From contig JAQTNZ010000120.1 of NCBI GenBank assembly GCA_028713595.1, positions 1 to 7,347 on the forward strand: DNA of 7,347 bases, given 5' to 3'. Origin of the DNA: Methylovulum sp. (GTDB lineage: Bacteria; Pseudomonadota; Gammaproteobacteria; Methylococcales; Methylomonadaceae). This document shows, one piece after another, positions 5,930 to 7,347 of this stretch. The notes below the pieces were generated by a model. That model worked only from the letters and a program-made list of their open reading frames with translations, searched no databases and had not been told where the DNA came from. How positions within the stretch are numbered: position 1 is the stretch's first letter; each line of letters starts with the position of its first letter. The position numbers and the translations under genes are program-made.

Positions 5930-6889
5930 ATGGACCATTTTAGTTCCATTATCGGTCAATCCCCTGAACTGGATTCCTTAATTCGTAGTGCCAAAATTGC
6001 CGCCTCTACGGATGTCACCATCCTGATTAAAGGCGAAACTGGCACGGGTAAAGAAGTATTGGCCACGGCGATTCAAAAAGGCAGCCCACGTGCCAGCAAA
6101 AAATTCGTCACCATCAACTGCGCCGCCTTACCGGAAGGCCTGATCGAATCGGAATTGTTCGGCCATAAAAAAGGCGCGTTTACCGGCGCCACGGCCAACT
6201 CCCAAGGCCTGTTCAAAGCCGCTGATGGCGGCACGTTATTTTTGGATGAAATCAACTCCCTGCCCTTATCCGTACAAGGCAAGCTGTTGCGCTTTCTCGA
6301 TTCTGGCGAATGCTTGCCCGTGGGCGAAACCACTGCCTACAAAGTCGATGTACGCGTCATCGCCGCCACCAACTCGGATTTGCACGAGCAAATCAAAGCC
6401 GGCGAGTTCCGCCAAGACTTATACTACCGCCTCAATGTCGTGCCGATAGAGTTGCCGCCTTTAGCCAAACGTAGCGAAGACATTGAGCATCTGGTCAAAC
6501 ATTTCCTTAAACACTTCGCCGAGCTGCATGCCATTAAGCCGCCGCAATTTAGCAAACCGGCGTTGAAAGTGCTGAAAGCTTATAAATGGCCGGGCAATAT
6601 CCGCGAATTGCGCAACCTGTGCGAACGGTTAAGCATCCTGTTGTCCGGTCGGATGATTGAAGTGGAAAACTTGCCCAGCGAGTTCCGCAACCCCACGGCC
6701 AACAACAGCAAAACCACAGGCTTTATCCTGCCAGACACCGGCTTGCAGTTGGACACCTTAGAAGCCGACTTAATCAACCAAGCCCTAAGCCGCACCAAAG
6801 GCAACCGTAGCCAATCCGCCAAGCTGCTCGGCCTTAGCCGCGACACCTTGTTGTACCGGATGCAAAAACACGGCTTTACTGCCGGTTAA
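5930..6889 (+). CDS. Sigma-54 activator without sensor domain (PspF-like)
   Basis: A 319-residue bacterial enhancer-binding protein, which hydrolyses ATP to open sigma-54 RNA polymerase promoters. The AAA+ domain starts almost at residue 1, so there is no receiver, GAF or PAS domain, as in PspF or HrpR/HrpS. All working parts are intact: Walker A GETGTGK (35-41), the sigma-54-contacting GAFTGA loop (82-87), Walker B GGTLFLDE (Asp106-Glu107), sensor I AATNSD (145-150), arginine fingers in FRQDLYYRLN (Arg161, Arg167) and sensor II WPGNIRELRN. A C-terminal Fis-type helix-turn-helix follows (about 283-316, GNRSQSAKLLGLSRDTLLYRMQ). Without a sensor it must be controlled by level or by a partner protein in trans. 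It is coupled to the TauE/SafE gene eight bases upstream. I saw no convincing -24/-12 promoter in the window, so its targets are probably elsewhere. Confidence 0.95.
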   Translation: MDHFSSIIGQSPELDSLIRSAKIAASTDVTILIKGETGTGKEVLATAIQKGSPRASKKFVTINCAALPEGLIESELFGHKKGAFTGATANSQGLFKAADGGTLFLDEINSLPLSVQGKLLRFLDSGECLPVGETTAYKVDVRVIAATNSDLHEQIKAGEFRQDLYYRLNVVPIELPPLAKRSEDIEHLVKHFLKHFAELHAIKPPQFSKPALKVLKAYKWPGNIRELRNLCERLSILLSGRMIEVENLPSEFRNPTANNSKTTGFILPDTGLQLDTLEADLINQALSRTKGNRSQSAKLLGLSRDTLLYRMQKHGFTAG

Positions 6890-6903
6890 CAATAGGCTTT
6901 CAG

Positions 6904-6926
6904 GGCGCACAGGCTAGCTGTGCGCC
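6904..6926 (+). terminator. Perfect GC-rich hairpin after the sigma-54 activator gene
   Basis: Arms GGCGCACAG (6904-6912) and CTGTGCGCC (6918-6926) pair perfectly over nine bases around a five-base loop, 14 bases after the activator's stop codon. The sequence after it is pyrimidine-rich but lacks a true T-run, so it may terminate weakly or protect the 3' end of the mRNA. A smaller hairpin (GGCTT/AAGCC, 6947-6959) follows before the next gene. Confidence 0.45.
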
Positions 6927-6966
6927 GCTTCCTGCCCGCTCTTCTAGGCTTTATAAGCCCCCTTCT

Positions 6967-7158
6967 ATGTACGTACTCCAAACCATACCCATACAATGCC
7001 CTTATTGCGGTGAAGACATTGACATCGTGGTTGACACTTCGGTGGCAGAGCAGTCTTATATCGAAGACTGCCAAGTCTGCTGCAAACCTATCGAAATTTT
7101 TGTTAGCGTTGAAGATGGCGGGATAGTTGAGTTGCTGGTGCGCTCTGATGATGAGTGA
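6967..7158 (+). CDS. CPXCG-motif cysteine-rich small protein
   Basis: A 63-residue protein of the CPXCG family (Pfam CPXCG, function unknown). CPYCG at residues 11-15 and CQVCC at 35-39 supply four or five cysteines for a zinc-ribbon-like site. Between them is the family's short acidic beta segment, IDIVVDTSV...SYIEDCQVCCKPI. The C-terminal tail is acidic (VEDGG...RSDDE). Length is typical of the family, so the gene looks complete and intact. No clear Shine-Dalgarno precedes the ATG at 6967, but the family's N-terminus aligns well there, and the gene is separated from the activator by a strong hairpin. It is probably a cytosolic metal-binding protein; no partner can be named from the context. 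Confidence 0.9.
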   Translation: MYVLQTIPIQCPYCGEDIDIVVDTSVAEQSYIEDCQVCCKPIEIFVSVEDGGIVELLVRSDDE

Positions 7159-7239
7159 CCGTTAATGAATTGATTCAAGGAAGCCCAGCTTTTGCACCAC
7201 CTACCCTATGCTATCTTCCACTTTAATGTGAATTAAGAG

Positions 7240-7347
7240 CTAAACCCGCAAACAGTTCCAAAAGAACAGGGCCGCCGCAAGTTTGCCAAAGACATGCACC
7301 ATGAGTCCGTTATAAGAGCGCACTTTGCTGGCGCATTCAATGCCCGT
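7240..7347 (-). CDS. Possible C-terminal end of a gene running out of the window
   Basis: On the minus strand a frame enters from the right edge and reads 35 codons to a TAG at 7240-7242. The end of the product (for example YNGLMVHVFGKLAAALFFWN) has the mixed basic, aromatic and hydrophobic look of a real protein tail, somewhat like the last helix of some transposases, but I do not recognise a family. Thirty-five open codons can occur by chance, and an overlapping plus-strand frame is also open here, so the call is tentative. The 81 bases between it and the CPXCG gene show no gene or clear terminator. Confidence 0.27.
   Translation of the reverse strand, partial: TGIECASKVRSYNGLMVHVFGKLAAALFFWNCLRV

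Noticed and set aside
7237..7347. Plus-strand frame open to the right edge (contains MHHESVIRAHFAGAFN)
   Set aside because: It has no ribosome binding site and no recognisable motif, and it overlaps the minus-strand frame that looks slightly more protein-like.

Overview
The window holds a run of ordinary chromosomal genes from what looks like a gammaproteobacterium. A gammaproteobacterial methanotroph or close relative is my best guess, from the gene mix (COG2509 flavoprotein, AIM24 protein, CPXCG mini-protein, TauE/SafE next to a sigma-54 activator) and the moderately GC-rich codon use. No lineage-defining marker is present, so this is inference. There is no CRISPR array, no complete mobile element, no tRNA or rRNA gene, and no evident phage or defence cluster.

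Left part (1-2882): a 5'-truncated COG2509-type FAD protein on the + strand converges on a minus-strand pair. The pair is a short BamE/SmpA-like lipoprotein and, upstream of it, an AIM24 (TIGR00266) family protein. A terminator-like hairpin with a six-T tail and a candidate promoter lie between these two, so they are probably separate transcription units.

Middle (2883-5140): a minus-strand auxin efflux carrier (AEC) permease is divergent from a + strand gene for an exported single-domain rhodanese. The rhodanese is followed 29 bases later by pyrF (orotidine 5'-phosphate decarboxylase, UMP synthesis).

Right part (5190-7347): a six-helix TauE/SafE (DsbD_2-like) membrane protein carries cysteines in TM1 and TM4. 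Eight bases downstream is a PspF-like sigma-54 activator that has no N-terminal sensor domain; its ribosome binding site overlaps the stop codon of the membrane gene. A 9-bp perfect hairpin follows, then a 63-aa CPXCG zinc-ribbon-like protein. The last 108 bases may hold the tail of a minus-strand gene that runs out of the window.

The most interesting unit is the tightly coupled membrane protein and sensorless sigma-54 activator. I found nothing I would defend as a wholly new system. The genes otherwise look like unrelated housekeeping and accessory functions that happen to be neighbours.
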